Source of the DNA: Cristatella mucedo
Lineage: Eukaryota > Bryozoa > Phylactolaemata > Cristatellidae
Direction: 5' to 3'
NCBI GenBank assembly: GCA_009760855.2
Contig: WPIO01000157.1
Span: 391,001-455,000 of the forward strand
DNA length: 64,000 bases
Shown: piece after piece, positions 10,120 through 21,404 of the stretch
Layout: every line of letters starts with the position of its first letter
How positions within the stretch are numbered: the stretch's first letter is position 1
Made by a program: the position numbers and the translations under genes
Notes under the pieces: model-generated
The model's input: only the letters and a program-made list of their open reading frames with translations
What the model was told of the DNA's origin: nothing
Databases searched by the model: none

Positions 10120-12300
10120 CTAGCCACAAGACAGAATTAAAGAGCTAGTTAAATTTTTTACAAGCCACTGTGGGAGACAGCTTCTAATCTTGGATAGGGA
10201 TCGGATGTGATGGCTAGCTGTAGAGGCAGTCTTCTGAATGAAGCTTTTGAAATTGAGGCAGCTGTCGAACACGACACCTAGATTACGAGCACGTGGTGAA
10301 GGTCGCACAATAGCATCACCTATTAGAACAGGCCTTTTAATCCAGCCACACGCTTAGGGTGTCCTATGAGCAGCAGTTCGGTTTTATCGTCATTTAATTT
10401 CAGGAAGTTTTCCGACATCCAGGATCGAATATCGGCAAGGCAAGCGTTCAGTTTCTCAGTTGCTGCAGCAGATTCCGACGGTTTAAATGACAAATACAAC
10501 TTAGTATCGTCAGCATAGAAGTGATATCCTATTCCATGGGCCTTAATCAATTTTCCCAGAGGTTATGTATAAATAGAGAACAGCAAGGGACCAAGTACAG
10601 ACCCTTGAGGGACTCCACAGGTGACCCTTCTCATGTCTGAGACCTGACCCCCACACGACACGGATTGAACACGATCAGACAAGTATGATTTAAACCACGC
10701 CAGTGCTTCGTCTGCCAGACCAATCGTTGTTCTCAATCGTTCAAGCAGAACTTCGTGATCAATGGTGTCGAAGGCTGCAGACAGATCTAGCAGAGCTAAG
10801 GCGGTGACATTCCCGTCGTCGTTGCCACGTAGAATGTGATTGTCAACACGGAGGAGAGCAGTTTCAGTAGAGTGCTGCCTCTTGAAACCTGATTGAAATG
10901 TTTCTGACACTCCATTATTTTCAATATGTTCAACTAGCTGCTTAGCAACAATTTTTTCAAGAATCTTTGATAAGAACGGAAGAAGGGAAACTGGACGATA
11001 GTTTGCTAGGACCTCTGTGTCTAATCCAGGCTTTTTAAGAATAGGTCTAACGATTGACGATTTGAAGGACTTGGGGACGACCCCTTTTCCCAAGGAAGCA
11101 TTAAAAATCTTGGTTATGGCAGGGCTAAGTTGGTCTGCAAGTGAAGACCACAGAGATGAAGGTATAGGGTCTTCAAGAGACGAGCTCTTTTTGCTAGACC
11201 TTATTAAGGCAGCCATATCACAGGCAGAAACATCAGAGAACCTTTTAAGAAAGGTCACAGGTTGAGGAACGGTGATTGCTTTGGTCGGAGGGGGCTTAAT
11301 GGAATCACGAATGTGCACAATTTTTTCAGTAAAGAAGGCTGAAAACTTTTCGGCTGAGCCCTTAATATCTGGGGAGTCAGACCTCACAGCATTGGCCAGT
11401 AAATGGTTTACTGTCTTATAAATCTGTTTAGTGTCCGACTGGCAGGAATTCAGTCTTCTAATGAAAAAAGAAGCCCTGGCTTTTTTAAGCTTTCGGGTGT
11501 AAACTCGAAGGAAGTCTTTAAAATTGACTAGGTCTGCCTCAGACCCCGATTTCTTGAAACGACGTTCCAGCCTGCACTTAACACGGTGCATCTTAAGGAG
11601 TTTTTTGTAAATTGAAAGCAATCTCGACGACTTTGAACACGGATAGGGCGAACGGGAGCATGCTTGTCAAGAGCACTCCTGAGTGTCATGTTCATCGCAT
11701 CAGTGAGGGTATCGAGGCTGCCGGTCGAGTCTTAATGCAGATCAAGAAGGCCTGCATCACAAACAGATTTAAAAAACTTGTCCATGTCAATGCTTTGTAA
11801 GTTACGTCGTTTGGCAAATTCGACATTGCCCTGCACGTACGAGGGAGCAGGAACAGTAAACGAGACCGAACAATGATCTGAGAGGGTCAGTGGGCACACC
11901 ACAAAGTCAGTGGGGAGGACATCCTTAGTGATCACGAGATCTAGAATGTGGCCACCGACGTGGGTGCTATGATTAACGTGTTGGGCCAAACCAAAATTCT
12001 CCAGACAGTCAAGAAATGAGCGGACCTGGCTGTTGCTAGGGTTGTCAACGTGAATATAGAAGTCTCCTACAATCAGTAGCGGCCTGTCACACACAAATAT
12101 TTTAGCGAGGAACTCTGAAAACTCCTCTATAAACAAGTTTAGACAGCCAGAAAGAGGCCGGTATATCACAACGGTGAGAGGCATTGTCTTTGATGAAGAC
12201 CTGATAGCAAAGTGCCAGGGGCTAATGAGGCCTACTTGGAGTACCGACAAACATCTCCGGTTATATAAAGTGTGTGGACAGCAGCTCACCTGTCTCTGCT
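10120..12300 (-). mobile_element. LINE-A: non-LTR retrotransposon (CR1/L2 group), endonuclease and reverse transcriptase, inactive
   Basis: Read on the minus strand. At 11732-12289 is the C-terminal part of an AP-type endonuclease: 'VVIYRPLSG', 'LLIVGDFYIHVD', 'HILDLVI' and the catalytic 'LSDH'. At 10563-11621 is the N-terminal reverse transcriptase: 'NYRPVSLLPFLSKILEK', 'ALLDLSAAFDTIDH' and 'GVPQGSVLGPLLF'. At 10323-10550 is the active-site block 'YHFYADDTKLY'. Breaks: a stop or frame change between the two domains near 11.65-11.73 kb, an in-frame TAA near 10.56 kb, and a frameshift near 10.32 kb. It lacks the 5' end and, unusually, the 3' end: homology stops at about 10.12 kb in the middle of the 'LVKNLTS' region. 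It sits within the SLC6 intron on the same strand as the gene. Confidence 0.85.
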
Positions 12301-12695
12301 AGATGCACATAATTTCCATATCCACCATTCAACAATGAACACTTGCAAAATTGAACGAACTGAAAGGATAGTGCCACGTCAAATAAATAGAAACTTCCTA
12401 GTAAGAATAGCCCAGCCAGAGCTGAATTAGCTACTATAACTGGGTTTTAGGCAAGCTATGCTCACACTTCACGATCAAGTTTGTGGATTTGAATGATCCA
12501 GTAGGCAATGTTTTGCCAGCTGCAATGTGAGCAGCAGAGTGAGAACTACAATGCTCTTCTGCTGCAATGTAAATGAGACGGCTGAGTCAGCTACTCTTTC
12601 CTTTTCACAGCTACGAAAAGCTCAATTGATGAAGGCGTACTCTAGCAATTAACAGGGTGAGCACATTTAGTTCAAATTTGACTGACAGCTCATAC

Positions 12696-12827
12696 CTGAT
12701 ACCAGGGGACAAAGCTGAAAACTGTTCAGAACGCCACGGCTGCAAAACTGGCCGAGGGAAGCCTCCATGTAAAACAGAGGCACACCGAGTAGTATAAGCA
12801 TCAGAATGTATGGTACCGTAAAAGCCA
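12696..12827 (-). CDS. SLC6 transporter exon: TM2
   Basis: 132 bases between acceptor GTGTGTTTTGCAG and donor GTATGA, phase 1 at both ends. It reads VAFTVPYILMLILLGVPLFY, then MEASLGQFCSRGVL. The family pattern is 'G-G-G-A-F-L-I-P-Y-x-I-x-L-x-x-x-G-x-P-L-F-x-x-E-x-x-L-G-Q'. The conserved Gly-x-Pro-Leu-Phe and Glu-x-x-x-Gly-Gln residues are all present. The Gly-Gly-Gly before it becomes Gly-Gly-Val across the splice. Confidence 0.93.
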
Positions 12828-14619
12828 CTGCAAAACACACCAGAAGAGCATGTTATCAGCAAAAGTCATGGTCGCGTGCCATCAAACATCGGTGGCAATG
12901 ACATTGATTGCATGACAGCGTAGGTTGGCTAGGCAGGGAAAAATCATTGCTGAAAGAGTGGCAGAAAAGCAGTGCAAAAAGAGAGGTCGGTGAGAGATTT
13001 TCAAGGGTGTTTAATATTCTTGCCAATATTTTACTTATTGGTAAATGAGTGTGCTTGTGAACAGATACTCGAACTTTCACAGATCACTCCTGACTATAAC
13101 TCAGCCGATGAGCAGACTAACACATTTGTTTACGTTAAGTTCAATGGCTAGTCACTTCCATGCCGTTGATGCTAATGTTTTTCATTATTATCATTATGTA
13201 TTGACCAATGACGGATTTATTTATTGATACCCTCCATCGTGGTTCGGAAATACACCTAGTTTAGATGTGCATCCAATGATGCTGGTGCGTGTGGGTCACT
13301 ACGAGCAACAATAAAGAACTACGAGTGGCACGCAGGACTGTCAAGTTATGGCAGCGTAATTTATCAATTGAGTGTGCCTAGGATTCCAAAAAACTTATTA
13401 TCATTCAACAGGCTAAACCGCAACCCTCCCCGGGAGAAGCAGCCCACGGGAGTTGAAAGAGTGTGGTGGCCTGCAACCTGGCATTTCCTTTCCGATCTGC
13501 CCAAGGGGGCCATCACCTACTGGATACTCTGTTTTGCTCCAACAGGAAGCACAAGAGCGTAATAGGGGCAGCAATTCGACACTGAATATGTTAGTTACAG
13601 GTGCTATAGTCGAGACGAGCATGTAAGCCATATTTATGGCTTGCTTCTCAAGCCTGATGATCAGCATAATATGAAACAAGCTTAATTTTTACTAGCAAGA
13701 TTTTGTTTGATGGTACATGTTTAGAATATGCTAAAATTTGGACACTGAAGAAAAGTTTGAAAGAAAGTAGCAGGTAAAAACGAGCTGTCTATCCGGAATT
13801 CTCTCAATATATATTCTTTTTTCAGAGCAGAAGTTGCACAGAAATTTGTAACCTTTTATGCCAGCGGCTCTTTGAGTTACAAAATGTATATTAAAGTTGA
13901 AAAGAAGTCAGAGGAACCAGTTTGTTTAAATTTATTCATCTTGAGTGCTTGTGCGTTAGAAAACCATGCATGCTATTACAAAGGGCACGAGGGATATGCT
14001 TTTGCATTGTGCCCTTGTGATCTTGCCTTATTTCCTGCTTTTATTGCTTAACCCGTGCATAATTTATTGAATTTTAATAATAAGTGGTCCTACTAACCTA
14101 CGGCTATGAGTGTCTTCTGACGTTCTTTTGCATGCGTTTCTATGCATTACATTTCGGTGCTTTCGCATGCTTGTCTAAGCACGATACTTTAGGTGTCGTT
14201 ATATTGTGCATCGTTAAATCTTGGCTGTTGCTTCTTTTGCAGTAAGTGGTAAAGTGCCTGAACAGAGATCTGGTTCTCTTAGGTGGCTATGCAAATGACT
14301 TATTATCAAGTTAATACGTAGCTATGGAACTCACTGACAGGAATACAATGGAAAACGGTGAGCTTATCAACCCTTTTTGTGACCAATATTGGGCATGAAG
14401 ACTGTAGCTACGAGCATCACGAAACAGAGAAAACAGCAGCAGTGGTTTATAAAAGTAAAGTGATTGATCGATGTCACATTTCTTAGCAAAGAAATACTGA
14501 CCACCTTACCAGCCGAGCATACGGCGTTCATACGAGCCAACAGGGCTCTTTCCTAGTTGGTCCGATGCCAGAAATTATTCAAAGGAAGAAAGTATTTATC
14601 AGCACTGCCTATAACTTAC
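12828..14619. other. SLC6 intron with a LINE-B tail
   Basis: No exon between the TM1 and TM2 exons. At about 14225-14310 there is a plus-strand LINE-B 3' end ('gtaaagtgcctgaacagaga' then a short ATT-like end). At 13368-13680 a GC-richer stretch is open on both strands, but no splice or family signal supports it. Confidence 0.45.
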
Positions 14620-14773
14620 CTCCACCATTCTTGTAACAAACGTATGGGAAGTGAGTGATGTTAGAAATGCCTACTATGTAAGCAAAGTTTGATAAAGTGG
14701 ATTCATATTTCCCGCTCCAGTTTCCACGAGCAACGTTTTCATCTGCCAAGCTGTAGATCTCTGGCTTGCTTTC
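14620..14773 (-). CDS. SLC6 transporter exon: TM1 with altered signature
   Basis: 154 bases between acceptor TTATGATTTTTAG and donor GTAAGT, phase 0 in and 1 out. It reads ESKPEIYSLADENVARGNWS, then GKYESTLSNFAYIV and GISNITHFPYVCYKNGG. 'R-G-x-W-x-x-K-x-E-x-x-L' is the standard SLC6 lead-in, and 'F-P-Y-x-x-Y-x-N-G-G' the standard end of TM1. Between them the family's G-x-G-N-V-W-R is G-I-S-N-I-T-H. The sodium-site Asn is kept; Trp and the extracellular-gate Arg are replaced by Thr and His. No stop or frameshift, so this looks like a divergent paralogue rather than a decayed gene. Confidence 0.92.
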
Positions 14774-14869
14774 CTAAAAATCATAACAATGCGGAATTTG
14801 AGAGAAATTTTAAATCCGAGTTCATCTGCTTTTTCAAACTAAGTAAGAAGAATTTCTGATTTCCGCTGG

Positions 14870-15400
14870 ATACATTTTGCTGTATACGTCATCAAACGTC
14901 CTGGAGCTTTTTTTTCTGTAATCGTTGAAATATAGAGCAAAATAAATTCAGCCGAAATCAAAAGTTTTTCTTGCTTAGTTTGAAAAAAGCAGAGCTGAAC
15001 CCACATTTTAAATTGCAGTCCAATACGTAAAGTATTAGCCGAACCATGGAATTTACATGGCACCAACTTACCCTGGAAATGGAGCTGTATAAAAGTCGCA
15101 AGAATGCTCTTCAACAAGCTTTAAGCATGTGTCTCGATCTACCAAGGTTCGACAAGTTGGGATACAAGTCGCATATGATGCAGAGACCGGTAATTTTTTA
15201 TTTCTAGATTTCTCACTTTCTTTTTACATCCGTGTAGGTCTGGTTTGCGTAACCATTTTTTCTTTTATGCGAAAGTCGTCAGAACTTCCAATTCCAGTTC
15301 TAATATATTTTTCTTTCGAAAGGTACCCTAAACATATATTGTATTGCCGGAAAACTTTCGTAAGTATTTTTTGACGTTCCCTTTAAGTCAATACGCTTTT
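14870..15400 (+). repeat. Unclassified interspersed repeat, copy 1
   Basis: Shares collinear blocks with 44790-45440: 'atcaaacgtcctgga', 'aacccacattttaa', 'ctaccaaggttcgaca', 'gggatacaagtc', 'atgatgcagagac', 'ggtaccctaa' and 'agtattttttgacg'. It is non-coding, has no tRNA-like promoter or LINE motif, and I do not recognise a family. Confidence 0.55.
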
Positions 15401-15734
15401 TGACTGAGAGCCAGTGCAGGTCGGCTACAAGTGGTTTGATATGACAACTGGGTCGCTTACGACAGACAAGCCTGGCTTAAGAGTTCTGCATCAACTATAA
15501 GTGCCTTCTTGCATTGGTCAATAGACCTGAAATTAGTAGGTACTTTTTTAAAGGTATATGTTTTACAATTGCTGAGTCACACTAGGTTTACTAATAATCA
15601 TTAAATTATTACGTTGATTTTATTGTCATTCAATTTGTGAAAGTTGCTTCGATCCAAGTGCTAATATTAGTAATAAATGCAGCAAGAAAGTTTAGACAGT
15701 TTTCCATGCTGGAAGGTAGGGAGGAATCTAAACA

Positions 15735-15886
<152 letters not shown>

Positions 15887-15910
15887 TCTGTATCTAGCTA
15901 TCTAGCCGTA

Positions 15911-16015
<105 letters not shown>

Positions 16016-16664
16016 TTCTCTTTCCTTCTTTCTCTCTCTTTCTCGATGCTCAAGCAAGAACGCCTTCAGTCTAATTTTGGTCCGACTACTGATTAAAATA
16101 TTACTGCGTGATTTCACTACTGACCTTTCACTTTATCAGGACCGTATATTGGCTCCATCTCCAGAGCACGTCGGTGAGACTTTTCAGAGTCTCCTCCTGC
16201 TGGCTGGTGGTTAGGAGATTGTTGGGCGGCCTCGAAAAGGCAGTTGCCACACCGACCACATCAGCCTCAGCATACACATTCTCAGCGAATTAGACCGTAA
16301 GCAAGCTAAACACACCCCTTCATCAGGAGGTCGTGCCGGAAAGGTAATTTCCACCTCCTGAAGCTCATATAGAGTCATGCAATCGTGCCATCTTCTTGCC
16401 TCGTTCCTGTGTCGACATAAGGAACTCTAAATTCTATGTCAACCAGCATTTGGTATTCTATGCTAGAGATGTAGCTATGTATCATTGATATGCAAGCAGG
16501 CCGTGACTCACAGCTTTCTATTGTAGCACTAGTTGATATGTTCCTTAAGGCAGCTGCTACTATCTTCACATTCCACAGGCTCAGAGGCTGAGCAAGACAC
16601 TAATTACTTCCCATAGCCACAAGAGTGAGCATCCGCATTACCACACAGAGTCTCGAGATGAGCG

Positions 16665-16670
<6 letters not shown>

Positions 16671-16744
<74 letters not shown>
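16671..16744. repeat. (GA)n microsatellite
   Basis: Uninterrupted GA dinucleotides, about 80 bases downstream (in transcript sense) of the exon 16827-17107. Confidence 0.9.
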
Positions 16745-16747
<3 letters not shown>

Positions 16748-16826
16748 CTGACAGAGGCATTACTGACAACCCCAGGTGTAGTCTTAATTCGTTATAACTA
16801 GCATGATTCACACAAGCTGCACTCAC

Positions 16827-17107
16827 ACATGTAATAAACTTCCAGCATCTCTTCCACATACTCGGCTGCTCATCACGCTGCAGTTCTTTCTCTACTGCAG
16901 CTAGCACAACGCTGTAGAGATCTTGTTTGTTACTGGCTTCTTGCTGAGCCCCTAACACATATGATCTTGAGAGACCAGCCTTCTGGAGTGCTGGCAAGGC
17001 TTCCGCAGTTGTATGGCTCATCACACCTTGATCTGGCGATTGGCTGGGCTCCGCTGTAGCACCTTCCCTGTCTTTGACAACGCCAACCGTGTCAGTAATT
17101 TTGCACT
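16827..17107 (-). CDS. SLC6 gene exon: cytosolic N-tail
   Basis: 281 bases, phase 1 in (acceptor CGTCGTTATAG) and phase 0 out (donor GTGAGT). It reads ECKITDTVGVVKDREGATAE, then a Ser/Pro/Gln stretch, 'EALPALQKAGLSRSYVLG', 'SVVLAAVEKELQRDEQPS' and ends 'WKRCWKFITC'. Hydrophilic with one amphipathic helix-like segment and a basic, Trp-rich end. It joins the TM1 exon in frame, so it is the juxtamembrane part of the N-terminus. No domain recognised. SLC6 N-tails are usually short, though glycine transporter 2 has a tail of about 200 residues. Confidence 0.72.
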
Positions 17108-18163
17108 CTATAACGACGAAAGATTAGCCAGCAGCATATTTAGTTGCCTGCAAGAAACCCTGATAACTAAATTAAAAAAATCTTTGCTCGGTAGAGTAAA
17201 ATAAGTCTTATAGTATGATCACTTCCAGACAGGATTATTGTATACCTCAGGATAAAATCTTCAGAGCAGAAACTACAAGAGGTTTTATACTTTGGTTTGC
17301 TTATTCATTTATGCCTATATTTTTATGTTGACATACAAAATAGAGAGAGTATCTACCTGTAAGTATACGTGCAATCTTGTTAATTGCTTTTCGTTCAGCA
17401 AGGCTCTTCTGCTGTTAGATAAATGAGGCTATTCAATCAGGTAACGTTTACTTTACCAAGATATCCTAGGAACAATTAATTAGGAAGGTGTTGTGATTGC
17501 TTGGCCATCTATTCCCCACCCTAGCCAAAGGGGTGCAGCCACCTAACTGCAGTTGCATGCCGTTACTAGGCGGGGCTTCCGACGCTGGCAAATCCATTTG
17601 TGTGCGGCATCCTTGTCGGGTGCAGCAGGAAATTGTGATATCGATGAACGTCTGTGTGCGAGAAAGATACGGTGTTTAGTACTGTTGAGTACGTATTCTC
17701 AGATGGTTTTTGATATATATTGAGTAAGACACGCATTACAGTGGCATTTCAATCTCCAGGATAAAAATCCTTCCACCACGACTTCTGAACTTGGACTTTG
17801 GGGTTCAAGATCCGTGAAACTGGTAGCTAGACCACCATACAAGCCATTGGTGAAGCTAAAGCTGTGATAAAAGAAAGCCGAGCTCCTGCATTATGGTGAC
17901 TACTTCTGCACTCCCCATCATGATTCAGAAACCAAAAACGCAAGAAATAACAGAAGCTGGTGTGGTGCAGGTATTGCTGCAGCTTTTGGAAGTGTGCTAT
18001 GTCGGTCAAAATGAGTGAGATGGAAATACTCATGCGAATGTTACGTAGTCAGAGGTGCCGATGGCGACGTTATGAAATACTCTCGTTTCAGTCTAGTGCT
18101 ACGCTTGTTAAAGGTTTTTAACTTCTTATCTGGCTCACAGTTTAGCTACATATATAAAGATAT

Positions 18164-18314
18164 AATTCGTTTGTATAGAACCTCAAGAGAACTTGATCTC
18201 TAACAAGGTGCTTCGCAGATGCCACAGGCCTCGAGCCACGACCTCGGTCATCAAATGCATTTACCTTGACCCCGGTCATCAAAGGCAAGCACCTCAACCC
18301 CTGGACCGAACCAG
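18164..18314 (-). repeat. SINE-1 copy
   Basis: Minus-strand copy. The tRNA-like head (reverse complement of 'tggaccgaaccagg' and 'ctcgagccacgacctcggtc') is followed by the LINE-B-like tail 'agagatcaagttctcttgag'. The 'ggtcatcaaa' block is duplicated internally. Confidence 0.65.
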
Positions 18315-18319
18315 GGGAT

Positions 18320-19000
18320 ATTTTTATAGAAGCATGTTTGCACATTTGAGGATGAGTACACTGGAATTATTAACTAGGCAAAAATCATCGACTTCTTTCA
18401 CATCGGCTTGGTCAAAGAAAAACAAGATTAAATGCGGCAGCAAAAAGAGCAAGCACTGGACAGAACGAACTGAACAAGCCGGGCTTTCGCCAAGCCAGTA
18501 CTTGTGCAAAAGAAGCATTCGTTTGGCCTCAGTAGCTAAAGCCATGACATCATCAAATATCTTAAAAAATTGCTCTCCTATACCAAGAGACAAATATTCT
18601 TTGAAATTAGCTTTATCCAGCAACATGTATGCAGAACTCTTTTTGCCAAAATAATGAAAATTTATTTACAAGAGCCTTCTGTTTCTTGCTGTACACAACC
18701 TTGGCGGCGGCAGGTAAGCACGGATACGTACAGAAGACACTGCCTTGCCAATCAATAGAGTTGAGACAGTGCTCGTCAAGCATCTATTCTGACACAAGCG
18801 ATCAACAGGCAGAGTTGCTACAAAAAAGCTTCGCAAAATACAAATACCGTTCAGCCATTATTAGCAGAGAGTCCATCAGCAAAACAGAGTCATACTTGCA
18901 GTGGTTAAAGAGAAGTGACAAATTCGTAATAAACGTAACTACCAGCTGATTCAACACCCTTGTTCTGTGGCGGCAGAAGAGATGTAGCAGCACAGACATT
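18320..19000 (-). pseudogene. Possible intronless coding remnant, unknown family
   Basis: Three successive minus-strand open stretches in shifting frames look protein-like: 18802-18999 ('LLMDSLLIMAERYLYFAK'), about 18640-18790 ('DEHCLNSIDWQGSVFCTY') and 18324-18626 ('FKEYLSLGIGEQFFKIFDD', 'ALATEAKRMLLLHKYWLG'). They are separated by stops or frame changes with no splice signals. This suggests a decayed retrocopy or transposon gene inside the SLC6-region intron. No family recognised; chance is possible. Confidence 0.3.
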
Positions 19001-19494
19001 ACTTAAAACTCCCACAGTGCAAGAGCCTTGACATTAGACTAATAACCTGTACAGCATCCATTGCATAGACGCACAGCTTTATAGTGATGAAACCCCTAGA
19101 CCTTACCCCATGATTATCCAGCCCATTGAAAAAATGTGGTCAAAGCGAGGCAAACCACTAGCCATTACCATCATAGACTTTTGGTAAGGTTGTATAAATA
19201 GTAATAATAATTGAATGGTCATACTAAATCCCTTAAGGGGCTACAATTATATCCTTCGGCAGCAAATGTGCAGCTGCAGGAACACCATGCCAGCTATTAC
19301 AAGAATAATATGTTCTGCTTTCTGAAGCCGAGCCTATGTGGTTCGTATACATTTCTCTATATCGCTCAACAGTAGCCTAATGTTGCTGAAATCTCAATCT
19401 CTGATTGCCACGTAGCGTAGCAGGTGGTCTGCACACTGTCATTGTCAGGACGGGGCTTCTCTGAATCTGAGGAGCATCGCTCAACAACTACCCC

Positions 19495-19499
<5 letters not shown>

Positions 19500-19557
<58 letters not shown>
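19500..19557. repeat. (GA)n microsatellite
   Basis: Uninterrupted GA dinucleotides, about 60 bases downstream (in transcript sense) of the exon 19618-19742. The next N-tail exon also has a GA run just downstream. Confidence 0.9.
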
Positions 19558-19559
<2 letters not shown>

Positions 19560-19617
19560 CAAGAACAGAAGCATATAAATGCACTTTCTGCACCAAGTTT
19601 GGAACGTCTGAGCTTAC

Positions 19618-19742
19618 CATCGATGGCTTTCACTTTTACTCTAGTAGCACCTGACTTCGGTGACTGCTGCCCAGGTTGTGGGCCTTTGTCGGCAGCATCA
19701 TAAAAAATCTCACGATCAACCTCCTCGACTGTGTCTACAGAC
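19618..19742 (-). CDS. SLC6 gene exon: cytosolic N-tail
   Basis: 125 bases between acceptor TTATCCCTTTTCAG and donor GTAAGC, phase 2 in and 1 out. It reads SVDTVEEVDREIFYDAADKG, then PQPGQQSPKSGATRVKVKAI. Acidic then basic, no transmembrane segment. It joins 16827-17107 in frame. The incoming phase fits two upstream exons: 20696-20802 (short form) and 38899-39001 (long form), making this the point where two 5' ends could converge. Confidence 0.7.
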
Positions 19743-20380
19743 CTGAAAAGGGATAAAAGAATTATGACGCAAATACAAAAATTTATTACTGCTACCTCCT
19801 TTGAGCCGCACCCTTATCGCTTGATCTTTCTTTTCAGCTAATAGATTATGCTCACCCAGATTTTGCTGGCTTTCTCTAGTTCGAGCCAAAATTCTTTTTT
19901 GGAACTTAGTCCCATGGTAGATGGTCTTCGGTTGCTCCGTACTTTGAAATTAATAGGCTTGTAGCATTTAAGAATGGAGCAGGCACACTGACCAATTCTT
20001 AAAACTCACGTTCGTTTTCAAATGAGTACCTGTGGTCCTAATTTAATACCTCTGGCACATTTTCTCAAAGGCTTCGCATTCCTATAATGGCATTGCTTGA
20101 TGAACCGAATATATCGAAGAGGCTGACAACCCACTGAGTACTGGTCAGCTCTTTACTCAGCCACTACTGAATTTTACTTAGCAAATGAGCAGCTTAAAGC
20201 AGCAAAACTTGATCATAAATTTACCGATGACATTTTACTACAAGCCTCATTCATGCCTGCTCGTGTAAATTAACCATTGCCGATCAAGGCAAGACACATT
20301 CTCTAAGGGCAGAGGCACCATTTGACGGGCCTGTGCAAAACGAGTTTCAGTATGAAACGTAGATGACCTTTCAAATATTT

Positions 20381-20537
20381 AAATAAATTTGAATTATTCC
20401 TTTTCTATAGCGCCATAAGACAACTGAATCTTTATCCGACCACTTCGCACAAATCGTAGGGCTCGAGCCCTCGACCTCGTTTGTGAAAGCGAGCACCTTG
20501 AACTTGGTCATTAAAGACGAGCACCGTAACCTCTGGG
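20381..20537 (-). repeat. SINE-1 copy with target-site duplication
   Basis: Minus-strand SINE-1: tRNA-like head (reverse complement of 'ctcgagccctcgacctcg') plus LINE-B-like tail. It is flanked by the direct repeat TCAAATATTT at 20371-20380 and 20538-20547, the expected product of LINE-driven insertion. Confidence 0.7.
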
Positions 20538-20695
20538 TCAAATATTTGAAAACGGCGCAGAGCTGCTATTTCCACACCATTCACAAAATAATGTGAATGC
20601 TACTCAAATTCATATATGGCATGTACTCTTCCGTAAAGAGCACTTTTTCATGAGTTTTAATTCGTTACTTTTGCTACTTAAATGTAATTAATTAC

Positions 20696-20802
20696 CTTGT
20701 TGCTCCATTGGAAAAGTTGAAATTACACAGTTTTAATTTGAAATCAGCCAGACCAGTCATTGGCCGACTTGATACAGACCGAGTAACAGCAGCCGAGAAC
20801 AC
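20696..20802 (-). CDS. SLC6 gene: N-terminal exon or alternative first exon
   Basis: 107 bases ending at donor GTAATT, phase 2 out, reading VFSAAVTRSVSSRPMTGLAD, then FKLKLCNFNFSNGATR. The 5' boundary has two readings. CTTTCCTCAACATGCAG is a good acceptor ending at 20803. But the ATG at 20808-20806 is in frame (M-Q-V-F), has A at -3, and could be the start codon. A further in-frame ATG lies ten codons upstream. If it is a start, this is the first exon of a normal-sized SLC6 gene. It cannot directly follow the 38899-39001 exon, whose phase would force a stop. Confidence 0.6.
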
Positions 20803-20956
20803 CTGCATGTTGAGGAAAGCGAAAGAAATGAGCAACATCGGTGAACAACCAACAAATGAAGTGTAGCGGAGCTAGAGAGGCCCAATTATGGGCACAAAGA
20901 CTCCGGAAACAAAATATAGTGTGCCTCTAGGAGTGAGTGTAAGCCAGGCAAATAAT

Positions 20957-20958
<2 letters not shown>

Positions 20959-21015
<57 letters not shown>
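20959..21015. repeat. (GT)n microsatellite
   Basis: Uninterrupted GT dinucleotides upstream of the candidate first SLC6 exon. Confidence 0.9.
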
Positions 21016-21017
<2 letters not shown>

Positions 21018-21404
21018 CTTCATCTGTAACTCTACAATGCTAAAAAGCTCTGTATCTATCGATCAACCGGAAGCTATCGCTTCTCCTTGAGCTCAGGGGA
21101 CACGTGGCTGCATTTCTTCGATTTAGGTAGCGGCTACGGCATGACCTTGGCGAAGGTGCATTGCCTAAAGGTTTTTGGGCCAGCACATGTGGGCAGCAGT
21201 TCCAGACAGCTTAGCATGGACATTCGTGAGACGAAAGCTGCATGCACAAGAGGCAATGAGCTGCAGTGCTGTAGCAGCACGTCAGCTGAAGTTAAGGCAG
21301 CTGACTTCAGTAGCAGACACAAGAAAACCTTAAGTCTTCTGGTGAACCTGGTAAGGAATAGGCCAGCCAGGCCTGTTATAATAGAAATCATGCCTGGCGC
21401 ATTC

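Noticed and set aside
11017-11265. 82-codon plus-strand open frame
   Set aside because: Antisense of the LINE-A reverse transcriptase.
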